Part shown: positions 6,056-14,829 of the stretch, piece by piece
Position numbering within the stretch: the stretch's first letter is position 1
Layout: every line of letters starts with the position of its first letter
Source: an uncultured Nitrospira sp.
Lineage (GTDB): Bacteria > Nitrospirota > Nitrospiria > Nitrospirales > Nitrospiraceae
Length of the DNA stretch: 23,185 bases
Reading direction: 5' to 3'
Assembly: GCA_946479785.1 (NCBI GenBank)
Contig: CAMLHQ010000048.1
Span: 1 to 23,185 of the forward strand
Made by a program: the position numbers and the translations under genes
Notes under the pieces: model-generated
Told to the model about the DNA's origin: nothing
Seen by the model: the letters and a program-made list of their open reading frames with translations, nothing else
Databases searched by the model: none

Positions 6056-7050
6056 AACTCGTCAGTTTCCGGATCACAACTCCTGTTGGCAGCTTCTCGA
6101 GGGTGGGTGCGATTCAAGACCAGAGCATCGTCGACCTGAATATGGCTTATGCCAGATGGTTGCATGATCAGCATGAGGCGCAGCCATACCGTTTGGCCAA
6201 TGCCCAGGTGCCTTCAACCATGTTGGAGTTTCTCGAGGGCGGATCTTCGGCGATGGCGGCCGCGAAGCGGGCATTCGACTATGTGGTCATGCTCGGTCAT
6301 TCGAGTAAGGGCCCGTCGGATGAAACCGTATTTTACCGCGCCGGGGAGGTGGGGATCACCGCTCCGCTTCCGAATCCTTCTTCCCTGCGTGACTTCATCG
6401 CGTTTGAAAACCATATTGCCGCCACGTCGAAGAAGCGGGGTCAGCCGATTCCGCCGGAATGGTACAAGGCACCCGTCTATTACAAGGGGAATCATCGCAC
6501 CATCATTGGGCCGGACGAAGACCTTTCTTGGCCGTTGGAGACGACGAAGCTGGACTACGAGTTGGAACTGGCCTGTGTCATCGGACGAAGGGGCAGAGAC
6601 ATCCCTGAACGGGAGGCGCAAGACTACATTGCCGGCTATACGATCATGAATGACTTCAGTGCGCGCGATATCCAGTTTCAAGAGATGGCTTGCCGGTTGG
6701 GTCCGGCGAAAGGCAAAGATTTTGCGACGGCTTTAGGACCCTGCCTTGTCACTCCTGATGACATTGGGGATCTCGGGACATTGACGATGATCGCCAGAGT
6801 GAACGGAGAAGAATGGTCGCGGGGACGATTCGGGACGATCCATTGGTCATTCCTGCAAATGATCGCGCATGTCTCTCGTGGCGAAACCATCTATCCGGGG
6901 GACGTATTCGGCTCAGGAACCGTTGGCGGAGGGTGCGGACTTGAGATGGATCGCTACTTGAAGCCTGGCGATGTAGTGGAGCTGGAAATTCAACCGATTG
7001 GTGTCTTGAGAACAAAAGTGGTGAATGCCACCCAGAGGGATGGGCTATGA
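6052..7050 (+). CDS. Fumarylacetoacetase (FAH family)
   Basis: This 332-residue protein of the fumarylacetoacetate hydrolase family cleaves fumarylacetoacetate to fumarate and acetoacetate. The active-site set is intact: Asp114 and His121 (DFIAFENH), Glu170 and Glu172 (DYELELA), Asp201 (NDFSARD) and Lys222 (GKDFATALGP). These correspond to the metal ligands and the catalytic His and Lys of mammalian FAH. The protein is shorter than mammalian FAH (about 420) but has the N-terminal extension of about 100 residues that small FAHD1-type hydrolases lack. Start and stop both overlap neighbours by four bases (ATGA). Position after homogentisate dioxygenase makes the tyrosine-pathway role likely, but FAH-family members also include other diketone hydrolases and decarboxylases. 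If the isomerase is truly absent, it may have to accept maleylacetoacetate. Confidence 0.83.
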   Translation: MKLVSFRITTPVGSFSRVGAIQDQSIVDLNMAYARWLHDQHEAQPYRLANAQVPSTMLEFLEGGSSAMAAAKRAFDYVVMLGHSSKGPSDETVFYRAGEVGITAPLPNPSSLRDFIAFENHIAATSKKRGQPIPPEWYKAPVYYKGNHRTIIGPDEDLSWPLETTKLDYELELACVIGRRGRDIPEREAQDYIAGYTIMNDFSARDIQFQEMACRLGPAKGKDFATALGPCLVTPDDIGDLGTLTMIARVNGEEWSRGRFGTIHWSFLQMIAHVSRGETIYPGDVFGSGTVGGGCGLEMDRYLKPGDVVELEIQPIGVLRTKVVNATQRDGL

Positions 7051-7799
7051 GCGTCAGCACGGTTGAGCAGGCTCTTGTCGAGTTAGTGGATCGGCACCGA
7101 GCGCTCTACGAGGGGCCAGCGATCGAAGCCAAGCTCAAACCGGTTGTTCGAGCCGGTTCCCATACCGAGCTCACTGAGTGGGATATTCTACGCGTTCTGC
7201 GCACCTCCCAGTCGGTATTCTTCGATACTCATGTGGAAGTAGTATCGGGCCACCACACAGCGACCTATCTGCGGTTCGAATCCATCGCGCGTTTTCCAGA
7301 GCTGATCAGGCTATTGGCACAGGATATGGCCGAGTGGATCGGACGAACCTTTCATCACGATCCGATCACAGGCATCGTGGCCACCACCTCAGCCGCAGGG
7401 TTACTCGCGCAAGGAATTGCAGATCGATTTCACGACACAATGCGATTGCGCGTGACGTTGACTCCGTACAGTTGCGAGACTGGACGGATCGGGACGGACA
7501 TCAAGGTCGGCACCATCAAAGCCGGGGAACAATTTCTGGCTCTCAACGACGTCACCACGCGTGGAAATTGCGTCGGCAAGCTCGGGAAAGTGATTACCGA
7601 CGAGGGAGGGCTGCTGGCCGGGATGATGGTCTTCGCGCGCCGCGACAGCGGGCAGTTCCCATTGATGAACGAATTGGTCGCCCAACATCCTTTCTACTAC
7701 ACGACGGATCTCGACATGCCTCAGTGGGAGCCGGCGAACTGTCCTTTGTGCCGGATGAACAGACCCTTACTGTCCTGGAAAGACATGCCTGAACTCTGA
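7047..7799 (+). CDS. Phosphoribosyltransferase-like protein of unknown role
   Basis: This 250-residue protein has the outline of a type I phosphoribosyltransferase. A nucleotide-loop segment GIVATTSAAGLLAQGIAD lies at 109-126, and a PRPP-loop-like segment FLALNDVTTRGNC at 163-175. In typical enzymes the latter reads V(D/E)DVxTTG; here the first acidic residue is Asn167 and the loop is TTRG, so PRPP binding may be weakened or altered. The C-terminus carries a Cys pair, CPLC (232-235), that could hold a metal. The gene overlaps the fumarylacetoacetase stop (ATGA) and precedes the 2-oxoacid dehydrogenase genes by 32 bp, so it is surely part of the operon. No step of tyrosine or branched-chain amino-acid catabolism obviously needs such an enzyme; it could be a regulator, as with PurR/PyrR-type domains. 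I do not recognise the specific family. Confidence 0.6.
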   Translation: MSVSTVEQALVELVDRHRALYEGPAIEAKLKPVVRAGSHTELTEWDILRVLRTSQSVFFDTHVEVVSGHHTATYLRFESIARFPELIRLLAQDMAEWIGRTFHHDPITGIVATTSAAGLLAQGIADRFHDTMRLRVTLTPYSCETGRIGTDIKVGTIKAGEQFLALNDVTTRGNCVGKLGKVITDEGGLLAGMMVFARRDSGQFPLMNELVAQHPFYYTTDLDMPQWEPANCPLCRMNRPLLSWKDMPEL

Positions 7800-7831
7800 G
7801 GCCCGTTCCACCGCGCTGCGAGGAGGAACAC

Positions 7832-8833
7832 ATGGACCTGGCAGACATGACAAGAGAGATCAAGCGAGCCGATCTGCTCCAGATGTACTACTACCTCCGG
7901 CTCACAAGAGGCTTGGAGGATCGAGTGACGGCGCTCTACCGACAGGGGCGCATTGTCGGGGGGTGCTATACCAGCCATGGGATGGAAGCCATCGCGGTCG
8001 GTTATGCCTCGGCCCTTGAGCGCGATGATGTGATCGCCCCCTTTCATCGAGACATGGGAGCCTTTCTCATTCGCGGATTCACGTGCGGAGAAGTTCTTGC
8101 CCAATACCTCGGCAAACGAACTGGGCCGACGAAAGGGAAAGACGGCAACGTCCACATGGGTGACCTCAAGCGGGGCATGATCGGCTTCGTCAGTCATTTG
8201 GCCGACAATCTGCCAGTGGCAACTGGCGTCGCTCTAGCGTTCAAAATCCGAGGCGAATCTCGTGTCGCGTTGGCGGGAACCGGTGACGGCGGAACCAGCC
8301 GCGGCGACTTCCACGAAGCGATGAACTTTGCCGCCGTGCGTAAACTGCCTGTCGTGTTTTTCTGCACCAACAACCAATATGCCTATTCGACGCCACAGCG
8401 CTTGCAGATGGCGGTCCCTGACGTGGTCGATCGGGCCAAAGCCTATGGCATGCCTGGTGAGATTGTGGACGGGAACGACGTCGCCGCGGTCTATTTGGCT
8501 TCGAGACACGCCATCGCGAAGGCCCGCGCAGGCGAAGGGCCGACGTTCCTTGAGTTCAAAACTATGCGGATGCACGGCCATTCCGAACATGATCCGGCCA
8601 AATATGTGCCACGTGAACTGCTGGAAGAATGGAAGAAGAAAGATCCGATCCTGAAAGCCGAACGACTGCTCATCCAGCTCGGCTATGGCGATGAGCCGTC
8701 TTTTCAAGAAATCGGCGAGCGGGTGAAGAAAGAAGTCGAGGCTGGGCTGGAGTTTGCGGAGCGGAGTCCGCTGCCGGAAGGACAAGAGGTGCTGGAGGGA
8801 GTTTTCGCCACCGCCGATGAGGTGGAATCATGA
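7832..8833 (+). CDS. 2-oxoacid dehydrogenase E1 alpha subunit (probably branched-chain)
   Basis: This 333-residue thiamine-diphosphate subunit has the GDG...NN cofactor motif (GTGDGGTSRGDFHEA at about 149-163, then NN at 180-181) and the conserved His region RMHGHSEHD (246-254). Together with E1 beta it decarboxylates a 2-oxoacid and transfers the acyl group to lipoyl-E2. The C-terminal part (EEWKKKDPI, then ...GVFA) follows branched-chain 2-oxoacid dehydrogenase E1 alpha more than pyruvate dehydrogenase. The downstream genes for leucine- and valine-derived acyl-CoAs argue the same way. A strong ribosome site (AGGAGG) precedes the ATG, and the stop overlaps E1 beta (ATGA). Pyruvate or acetoin dehydrogenase cannot be excluded by sequence reading alone. 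Confidence 0.83.
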   Translation: MDLADMTREIKRADLLQMYYYLRLTRGLEDRVTALYRQGRIVGGCYTSHGMEAIAVGYASALERDDVIAPFHRDMGAFLIRGFTCGEVLAQYLGKRTGPTKGKDGNVHMGDLKRGMIGFVSHLADNLPVATGVALAFKIRGESRVALAGTGDGGTSRGDFHEAMNFAAVRKLPVVFFCTNNQYAYSTPQRLQMAVPDVVDRAKAYGMPGEIVDGNDVAAVYLASRHAIAKARAGEGPTFLEFKTMRMHGHSEHDPAKYVPRELLEEWKKKDPILKAERLLIQLGYGDEPSFQEIGERVKKEVEAGLEFAERSPLPEGQEVLEGVFATADEVES

Positions 8834-9822
8834 CCAGCGCCACAACCCAATCCGAGGTCACGTATCTTGAAGCCATCTCGCAGGCCCTGGATGAAGAGAT
8901 GACCCGCGACGAGCGGGTGTTCCTGATGGGCGAAGACATCGGCGCGTACGGCGGGGCCTTCAAAATCACCGAGGGCTTTCTCCAAAAATACGGCGAGTGG
9001 CGAGTCCTTGACACGCCGCTGTCCGAGTCCGGCTTCGTAGGAGCTGCCATCGGGGCGGCCATGATGGGCCTGCGTCCTGTCGTCGAAATGCAGTTCGCCG
9101 ACTTCATCTCTTGCGCCTTCGATCAGATCACCGAGGTCGCGGCCAAGAATCATTACCGGTGGGGTGCCGCGGTGCCGATGGTTATTCGTGCCCCGTTCGG
9201 CGGGGGCGTGCACGGCGGTCCCTTTCATTCAGAATGTCCCGAAGGCTGGTTCTTCCACTCGCCCGGGCTCAAGCTTGTGGCCCCTTCGACTCCATACGAT
9301 GCGAAGGGGCTACTCAAAGCAGCCATTCGGGATCCCAACCCTGTCCTCTACTTCGAGCACAAGTTTCTCTACCGCCGGATTAAAGCGGCGCTGCCGCAGG
9401 AGGATTACATTGTTCCGATCGGGAAGGCTGACGTCAAACGCGCCGGCAGCGATCTTTCGATCATCACGTACGGCGCAATGGTGCATTTGGCGCTCGAGGC
9501 AGCTCAGGTCCTGGCGAAGGAAGGGATTGATGTCGAAGTGGTTGATCTGCGCACGTTGATTCCCCTCGACAAAGACACGGTCTACGGATCGGTGCGCAAG
9601 ACCAGCAAGGCCATTATGTTGCACGAGGATAACAAGACCGGCGGAATCGGTGCCGAGATTGCCGCCTTGTTGGCGGAAGAATGCTTTGACTGTTTGGACG
9701 GACCGATTCTTCGCATCGCCCCGCCGGACACGCCAGTGCCGTTTAGCACACCCTTGGAAGAGTTTTTTCTTCCGAAAACGAGTGACATTATCTCGGCATC
9801 GCGGAGGTTGGCGGCATATTGA
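8830..9822 (+). CDS. 2-oxoacid dehydrogenase E1 beta subunit (probably branched-chain)
   Basis: This 330-residue transketolase-like subunit completes the E1 heterotetramer. The TPP-activating Glu is in DTPLSESGFVG (Glu66). The conserved HS.CPE block (His133 onward) and the long stretch PGLKLVAPSTPYDAKGLL (about 145-162) are hallmarks of bacterial E1 beta of the branched-chain/acetoin type, as is the FEHKFLYR motif further on. It starts inside the E1 alpha stop codon, so the two subunits should be made in equal amounts. Substrate is inferred as for E1 alpha. Confidence 0.87.
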   Translation: MTSATTQSEVTYLEAISQALDEEMTRDERVFLMGEDIGAYGGAFKITEGFLQKYGEWRVLDTPLSESGFVGAAIGAAMMGLRPVVEMQFADFISCAFDQITEVAAKNHYRWGAAVPMVIRAPFGGGVHGGPFHSECPEGWFFHSPGLKLVAPSTPYDAKGLLKAAIRDPNPVLYFEHKFLYRRIKAALPQEDYIVPIGKADVKRAGSDLSIITYGAMVHLALEAAQVLAKEGIDVEVVDLRTLIPLDKDTVYGSVRKTSKAIMLHEDNKTGGIGAEIAALLAEECFDCLDGPILRIAPPDTPVPFSTPLEEFFLPKTSDIISASRRLAAY

Positions 9823-9878
9823 TATTTGTGTGAGGGACCACGCGCGGGCAGCAGCCCCGCGTCATGTTGGAGGTCCTG
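9823..9878 (+). other. Short gap between E1 beta and E2
   Basis: The 56 bases between the E1 beta stop and the preferred E2 start carry the E2 ribosome site. There is a possible weak GC-rich stem around 9838-9860 but no terminator-like T-run. Confidence 0.4.
9869..9873 (+). promoter_or_regulatory. Ribosome binding site that sets the E2 start at GTG
   Basis: GGAGG lies five bases before the GTG at 9879. The upstream in-frame ATG at 9864 would put this site inside the gene. The GTG start yields ATDIIMPQLGES directly after the initiator, the normal N-terminus of E2 lipoyl domains. Confidence 0.75.
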
Positions 9879-11021
9879 GTGGCGACTGACATTATCATGC
9901 CTCAGCTTGGAGAAAGCATCGCTGAAGGAATTGTGGTGAGATGGCTCATCCCCGTCGGAGGGATGATTCAAAAGGACCAATCACTTTTGGAAGTGGAAAC
10001 CGAGAAAGTGGCATTGGAAATTCCCTCCCCGGCAACGGGAGTGCTGAGCGAAATTATCGTCAAGGAGGGTGAGACGGTCCCCGTGGGAACGCTGCTGGCA
10101 CGAATCGAGAGCGCTCCTCCCTCCGAAGTCATCAACCGAGTCGGCGGGGTGGTCGTCCGTCCCATGGAACCAACTTTCGAAGGGGAGGAACATCATTCTC
10201 CCGCTGTTCGCCAACTGGCAACGGAACATGGAGTCGATCTCTCGCAGGTAAAAGGAACTGGGGCGAGCGGGCGGGTGACCAGAAAGGATGTACAGGACTT
10301 CATCGCTCAACGTGGAGGTCCTATCAAAGTGCAAGAGTCTGCCGGTGAGCAATCAATGGGTGAAGAGATTATTCCCTTCACGCAGATGCGCAAAACGATC
10401 GCCGAACGGATGATCAAGAGCAGGCAGACATCGGCGCATGTCTCCACGTTCTTTGAAGTTGACTTTACGGGTATCGCGAAATTTCGGGAAGGCCGCAATC
10501 TGACCTATCTGCCGTTCGTCATCCGTGCCGTCGCTCGCGCAATTCGAGAGATGCCGGGGCTGAATTCCTCGTGGGGAGAGCAGGGCATTACCGTCAAAAA
10601 AGACATCCATATCGGCATCGCCACCGCGCTGCATGATGGACTTCTCGTTCCGGTGGTGCGACATGCAGATCGAAAGGGGCTGACACAGCTAGCCAAAGAA
10701 ATAGCAGACCTCGCGGACCGCGCCAGGTCTAAAAAATTGAACCCAGAGGAGGTCCAAGGTGGGACCTTCACAATTACGAATCACGGCGGGTTTGGCAGCC
10801 TGTTTAGCACGCCGATCATTCATCAACCGCAGATTGCAATCCTGGGAGTTGGCGCGATTCAGAGACGAGCGGTAGTCGTCAACGATGCCATTGCGATCCA
10901 TCCGATGGGCTATCTCAGTCTGTCGTTTGACCACCGGGTCATCGACGGGGCGACGGCAGACCAGTTCATGGCGAAAGTGAAGGGCTACCTCGAACAGAGT
11001 CAATGGGAGAAAATTCTGTGA
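9879..11021 (+). CDS. 2-oxoacid dehydrogenase E2, dihydrolipoyl acyltransferase
   Basis: This 380-residue E2 has the canonical order. A lipoyl domain (1-80) carries the lipoyl Lys in VETEKVALEIP (Lys43). A peripheral-subunit-binding domain at about 106-142 (SPAVRQLATEHGVDL, GRVTRKDV) follows, then the acyltransferase core with the catalytic FDHRVIDG motif (His352, Asp356). It transfers the acyl group from E1 to CoA. There is a single lipoyl domain and short linkers, as in branched-chain and many bacterial 2-oxoacid complexes. Start chosen at GTG 9879 on its Shine-Dalgarno. Its stop overlaps the thiolase GTG start (GTGA). No E3 (dihydrolipoyl dehydrogenase) gene is seen in the window, so E3 must be shared with another complex. 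Confidence 0.88.
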   Translation: MATDIIMPQLGESIAEGIVVRWLIPVGGMIQKDQSLLEVETEKVALEIPSPATGVLSEIIVKEGETVPVGTLLARIESAPPSEVINRVGGVVVRPMEPTFEGEEHHSPAVRQLATEHGVDLSQVKGTGASGRVTRKDVQDFIAQRGGPIKVQESAGEQSMGEEIIPFTQMRKTIAERMIKSRQTSAHVSTFFEVDFTGIAKFREGRNLTYLPFVIRAVARAIREMPGLNSSWGEQGITVKKDIHIGIATALHDGLLVPVVRHADRKGLTQLAKEIADLADRARSKKLNPEEVQGGTFTITNHGGFGSLFSTPIIHQPQIAILGVGAIQRRAVVVNDAIAIHPMGYLSLSFDHRVIDGATADQFMAKVKGYLEQSQWEKIL

Positions 11022-12205
11022 GCCGCATACAACAGGCCGTTATCGTGAGCGCCGTGCGAACGCCAATGGGGAGTTTCAATGGCCTGTTCAGCTCCGTGCC
11101 CGCAACGAAGCTTGGGAGTATCGCCATTGGCGAGGCATTGAAGCGCGTGCATGTGCAGCCCGAGAGAGTTGACGATGTGTATATGGGGTGTGTCCTCAGC
11201 GCCGGACTCGGACAAGCGCCCGCCCGACAAGCCTCGATTGGAGCCGGAATCCCTCATTCGGTCGGGGCAACGACTGTCAACAAGATCTGCGGCTCCAGTC
11301 TCAAAACCGTGATCATGGCCTCTCAAGCCATCGCGCTCGGCGAGGCACGGATTATCGTAGCCGGCGGGATGGAAAACATGACTCGTGCACCCTACTTGTT
11401 GGAGAAGGCCAGGCAGGGGTATCGGCTCGGACATGCGGAATTGGTGGACAGTCTGGTGAAAGACGGGCTGTGGGACGTCTATAACAATTTCCACATGGGC
11501 AACGGCGGAGAACTGTGCGCAGCCAAGTACCGGCTCACACGACAAGAAGTTGACGATTTTGCTTTGGAGAGTTACCGCCGGGCTCAGAGTGCCATCGCGA
11601 CCGGTGTCTTTAAGCAGGAAATTATCCCGATCGACGTGCCGTCACGGAAAGGAGCATCACTGACCATCATTGAGGATGAAGAGCCGAACCGAGTCGATCT
11701 GAAAAAGCTGCGTGAACTCAAGCCGGTGTTCCAGGATGATGGCGTCTTGACGGTGGGCAATTCTCCCTCCTGTAACGACGGGGCGGCAGCGTTGGTCGTC
11801 ATGGCTGAAGACGAAGCAGTGCGTCTCGAACTTGCACCGATCGCGCGTATCATTGGCTACGCCGGAGCGGCATTAGCACCCGAGTGGTTTACGATTGCGC
11901 CGGTCGAAGCGATCAAACTGGTACTCAAGAAAACCGGCCTCTCGATTGCCGACATCGATCTGTTCGAGATCAACGAAGCGTTCTCGGCCGTCTCGCTCGC
12001 CATCAACCGGGAACTAGGGCTCGATCCAAAGAGGGTCAACGTCAATGGTGGAGCAGTTGCGCTCGGCCATCCGATCGGGGCAACGGGTGCCCGAATTCTG
12101 ACGACCCTTCTCTATGCTCTGGAAGCGAGGGGTGCCAGACGAGGGTTGGCCAGTCTCTGTATTGGAGGGGGAGAAGCAATCGCGTTGGTGGTGGAACGCA
12201 TGTAG
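11018..12205 (+). CDS. Acetyl-CoA acetyltransferase (thiolase)
   Basis: This 395-residue thiolase has all three catalytic blocks: the acylated Cys in NKICGSS (Cys91), the His in [17 protein letters not shown] (His351) and the second Cys in LCIGGGEA (Cys381). Such enzymes cleave acetoacetyl-CoA to two acetyl-CoA, or condense in the reverse direction. I use the GTG at 11018, which overlaps the E2 stop as GTGA and has GGGAG eight bases upstream. An ATG at 11003 would overlap E2 by 19 bases and add five residues of no family likeness. Next to 3-hydroxyacyl-CoA dehydrogenase and the mutase it would finish the butyryl-CoA route to acetyl-CoA. It could also use acetoacetate from HMG-CoA and fumarylacetoacetate once activated, although no CoA-transferase is seen here. 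Confidence 0.9.
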   Translation: MSRIQQAVIVSAVRTPMGSFNGLFSSVPATKLGSIAIGEALKRVHVQPERVDDVYMGCVLSAGLGQAPARQASIGAGIPHSVGATTVNKICGSSLKTVIMASQAIALGEARIIVAGGMENMTRAPYLLEKARQGYRLGHAELVDSLVKDGLWDVYNNFHMGNGGELCAAKYRLTRQEVDDFALESYRRAQSAIATGVFKQEIIPIDVPSRKGASLTIIEDEEPNRVDLKKLRELKPVFQDDGVLTVGNSPSCNDGAAALVVMAEDEAVRLELAPIARIIGYAGAALAPEWFTIAPVEAIKLVLKKTGLSIADIDLFEINEAFSAVSLAINRELGLDPKRVNVNGGAVALGHPIGATGARILTTLLYALEARGARRGLASLCIGGGEAIALVVERM

Positions 12206-12240
12206 TGACCTGACGGTGGTCTTCTCGTGTCGTGGAGGAG

Positions 12241-13146
12241 ATGGCCTTGAAACTCGAAAACGTCAAAACCATCGGCATTGTCGGCGCTGGCCAGATGGGC
12301 CGCGGCATTGCGCAAGTGTGTGCGATGGCCGGCTACCATGTTCGGCTCGTTGATGTCGCGGAACCGCCGTTAATGGAGGCGCTTGTCAAGATCCGTACCG
12401 GTCTGGAACGAGTTGTGGAGCGGGGCAGTCTCACCGACCACCAGGCGGGTGAGGTGCTGGGGCTCATCCATCCGATCGTACAGCTCGAACGGTTGGAAGA
12501 CGCGCAGCTCGTTATCGAGGCGATTCCGGAAGACCTCTTGCTCAAGCAGGAACTTTTTGCCGAATTGAACCGAGTCTGTCGGCCGCACACCATCCTCGCC
12601 AGCAATACCTCGTCGATTTCGATTACGAAACTGGGCACAGCCTCCGGTCGGCCCGATCAGGTGGTCGGTCTGCACTTCATGAATCCGGCCCCTGTAATGC
12701 GACTCGTAGAAGTTATCCGCGGTCTGGAAACATCCGAGCGAACGATGAATTTCGCACTTGATTTGGCGAGGCGGCTGGGGAAGACCCCTGTGGTGGCCAA
12801 AGACGTGCCGGGGTTCATCGTAAACCGCATCCTGATTCCCATGATCAATGAAGCTGTGTTCACGTTGGAGGAAGGTGTCGCGTCAGCCGAAGATATTGAT
12901 GTGGCGATGACGATGGGGGCGAACCATCCGGTGGGACCACTGGCCCTTGCCGACCGGATCGGGCTGGATACAACACTCGCGATCTGCGAGGTCCTGTACC
13001 AGGACTTGGGCGATCCGAAGTTCCGCCCCTGCCCGTTACTCCGTCGGTATGTCGAAGCAGGGTGGCTGGGACGGAAGTCGGGTCGTGGGTTCTATACGTA
13101 TGCGGCAAGCCGCGAGAGGCACGAGGCGACGAGCAACAAGATTTGA
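12241..13146 (+). CDS. 3-hydroxybutyryl-CoA dehydrogenase
   Basis: This NAD-dependent short 3-hydroxyacyl-CoA dehydrogenase has about 301 residues, close to the 280-300 of stand-alone Hbd/PaaH enzymes. The Rossmann loop GIVGAGQMGRGIA is near the N-terminus. The Ser-Asn region SNTSSISI, the catalytic His in GLHFMNPAPVM (about residue 145) and the matching Glu (about 157), and VNRIL complete the active site. It oxidises (S)-3-hydroxybutyryl-CoA to acetoacetyl-CoA, or the reverse. Start is uncertain: the Shine-Dalgarno GGAGGAG runs right up to the ATG at 12241, while a TTG at 12247 has better spacing (8 bases from GGAGG); a GTG at 12232 is less likely. The gene lies 35 bp after thiolase and before the mutase large subunit. 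Confidence 0.9.
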   Translation: MALKLENVKTIGIVGAGQMGRGIAQVCAMAGYHVRLVDVAEPPLMEALVKIRTGLERVVERGSLTDHQAGEVLGLIHPIVQLERLEDAQLVIEAIPEDLLLKQELFAELNRVCRPHTILASNTSSISITKLGTASGRPDQVVGLHFMNPAPVMRLVEVIRGLETSERTMNFALDLARRLGKTPVVAKDVPGFIVNRILIPMINEAVFTLEEGVASAEDIDVAMTMGANHPVGPLALADRIGLDTTLAICEVLYQDLGDPKFRPCPLLRRYVEAGWLGRKSGRGFYTYAASRERHEATSNKI

Positions 13147-13188
13147 CCCTGTACCCTGTCGCGCGTTTCTCGCCGGAGGTACCGATCG

Positions 13189-14784
13189 ATGCAAGAACGG
13201 AAACCTCGGTTCACCTCGCTCTCGGGACTTGACATTGATCGCGTTTATACACGTGACGATCTGAAGGACTGGTCACCTGGGCATGACCTAGGCCTCCCCG
13301 GCGAATTTCCCTACACTCGTGGCGTCTATCCCACCATGTATCGCGGTCGGCTCTGGACGATGCGGCAGTTCGCCGGCTTCGGATCCGCCGACGATACCAA
13401 TCGGCGCTTCAAATATCTTCTCCAGCACGGCCAGAACGGACTGAGCGTCGCCTTCGACATGCCGACGCTCATGGGAATTGATGCGGATGATCCCCGTGCG
13501 CATGGCGAAGTCGGTCATTGTGGCGTGGCAATTTCGTCGGTGGTTGATATGGAACAGCTCTTTGACGGCATTCCGCTCGACCAGGTCACCACATCGATGA
13601 CCATCAATGGACCGGCTACCATCATTTTCGCCATGTATCTGGCGGTTGCCGAGAAGCACGGCGTTTCCGTCGAGGGCTTGGGCGGTACGTTGCAGAACGA
13701 CATCCTCAAAGAATTCATCGCCCAGAAAGAATGGCTCTTCCCGCCCGAACCGTCCCTACGCCTTATCACCGATACCATTGCCTACTGCGCGAAGCAGGTG
13801 CCGAAATGGCATCCCGTCAGCATCAGCGGCTATCACATCCGCGAGGCCGGTTCGACCGCAGTACAGGAGTTGGCCTTTACCCTCTACGACGGCCTGACTT
13901 ATGTCGACGCAGCCGTGAAAGCGGGACTCGCCGTGGATAGCTTCGCGCCGCAGCTTTCGTTCTTCTTCAACGTCCATAACGACTTTTTTGAGGAGATTGC
14001 CAAGATCAGGGCAGCCCGCCGGCTCTGGGCACGCGAGATGGAACGACGCTATCACCCGAAAGATCCGCGATCGTCGCAGCTACGCTGTCACGCCCAGACG
14101 GCCGGCTGTTCGCTCACAGCACAGCAGCCCATGAACAATGTGGTTCGCACCACATTGCAGGCCCTAGCCGCAGTATTGGGAGGGACGCAATCCCTGCATA
14201 CGAATTCAATGGACGAAACGCTGGCCTTACCGACCGAGGAAGCAGTGAAGCTCGCATTGCGGACGCAGCAGCTGATCGCTCACGAGAGCGACGTCACCAG
14301 CGTGGTGGACCCGTTAGGCGGATCGTTCTATGTCGAATCCCTGACCAATCGTCTTGAAGAAGCGGCGCTCGATTACTTCCGCAAACTGGATGACATGGGC
14401 GGCATGGTCAAAGCGATCGAACGAGGCTTCCCGCAACGGGAAATTCTCGACGCCTCGCAGCGATATCAGCGCGAGGTTGAGCGGAAAGAGCGAGTCATCG
14501 TCGGTGTGAACGACTATGTTGAGCAGGAAGAGCGAAAACTTCAGATTCTGAAGGTAGGGCCGGAAGTGGAGCGCGAGCAGATCGCGCGCCTTTCAGATCT
14601 GCGTAAATCCCGCGATTCATTCAGGATGGCCGGCGCAGTGGAGGAACTACAGGAAGCCGCCTCCTGCGGCGAGAACATCATGCCCTATCTGGTCGAAGCG
14701 GTGAAAGCTAAGGCGACGCTGGGAGAAATTTGTGCCGCGTTGAAAGAAGTGTTCGGAACATACAAAGAGCCGGTGGTGTTGTAA
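13189..14784 (+). CDS. icmA: B12-dependent acyl-CoA mutase large subunit, isobutyryl-CoA mutase type
   Basis: This 531-residue TIM-barrel subunit of an adenosylcobalamin acyl-CoA mutase lacks the C-terminal B12 domain, which is encoded separately at 15669. The catalytic His is His216 (SGYHIREAG). The two specificity positions differ from methylmalonyl-CoA mutase: Phe61 (RQFAGFG) where MCM has Tyr89, and Gln179 (KEFIAQKEW) where MCM has Arg207. The offset to MCM numbering is a constant 28 for these three residues. Phe plus Gln is the known isobutyryl-CoA mutase pair (Phe80/Gln198 in Streptomyces IcmA). Ala88 excludes the Asp of 2-hydroxyisobutyryl-CoA mutase. The predicted reaction is isobutyryl-CoA to n-butyryl-CoA. 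The ribosome site GGAGG is about ten bases ahead of the ATG. Numbering comparisons are from memory; the mutase family is certain, the substrate is a strong inference. Confidence 0.85.
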   Translation: MQERKPRFTSLSGLDIDRVYTRDDLKDWSPGHDLGLPGEFPYTRGVYPTMYRGRLWTMRQFAGFGSADDTNRRFKYLLQHGQNGLSVAFDMPTLMGIDADDPRAHGEVGHCGVAISSVVDMEQLFDGIPLDQVTTSMTINGPATIIFAMYLAVAEKHGVSVEGLGGTLQNDILKEFIAQKEWLFPPEPSLRLITDTIAYCAKQVPKWHPVSISGYHIREAGSTAVQELAFTLYDGLTYVDAAVKAGLAVDSFAPQLSFFFNVHNDFFEEIAKIRAARRLWAREMERRYHPKDPRSSQLRCHAQTAGCSLTAQQPMNNVVRTTLQALAAVLGGTQSLHTNSMDETLALPTEEAVKLALRTQQLIAHESDVTSVVDPLGGSFYVESLTNRLEEAALDYFRKLDDMGGMVKAIERGFPQREILDASQRYQREVERKERVIVGVNDYVEQEERKLQILKVGPEVEREQIARLSDLRKSRDSFRMAGAVEELQEAASCGENIMPYLVEAVKAKATLGEICAALKEVFGTYKEPVVL

Positions 14785-14829
14785 TGCATGCGCTGGCGTC
14801 ACCCCGCTGGATCCATTCGAAAGGAAGCA

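Noticed and set aside
13189..14784. Annotation as methylmalonyl-CoA mutase working in propionate breakdown
   Set aside because: Phe61 and Gln179 replace the carboxylate-binding Tyr and Arg, and propionate is already covered by prpD/prpB in the same array. No propionyl-CoA carboxylase or methylmalonyl-CoA epimerase is seen.
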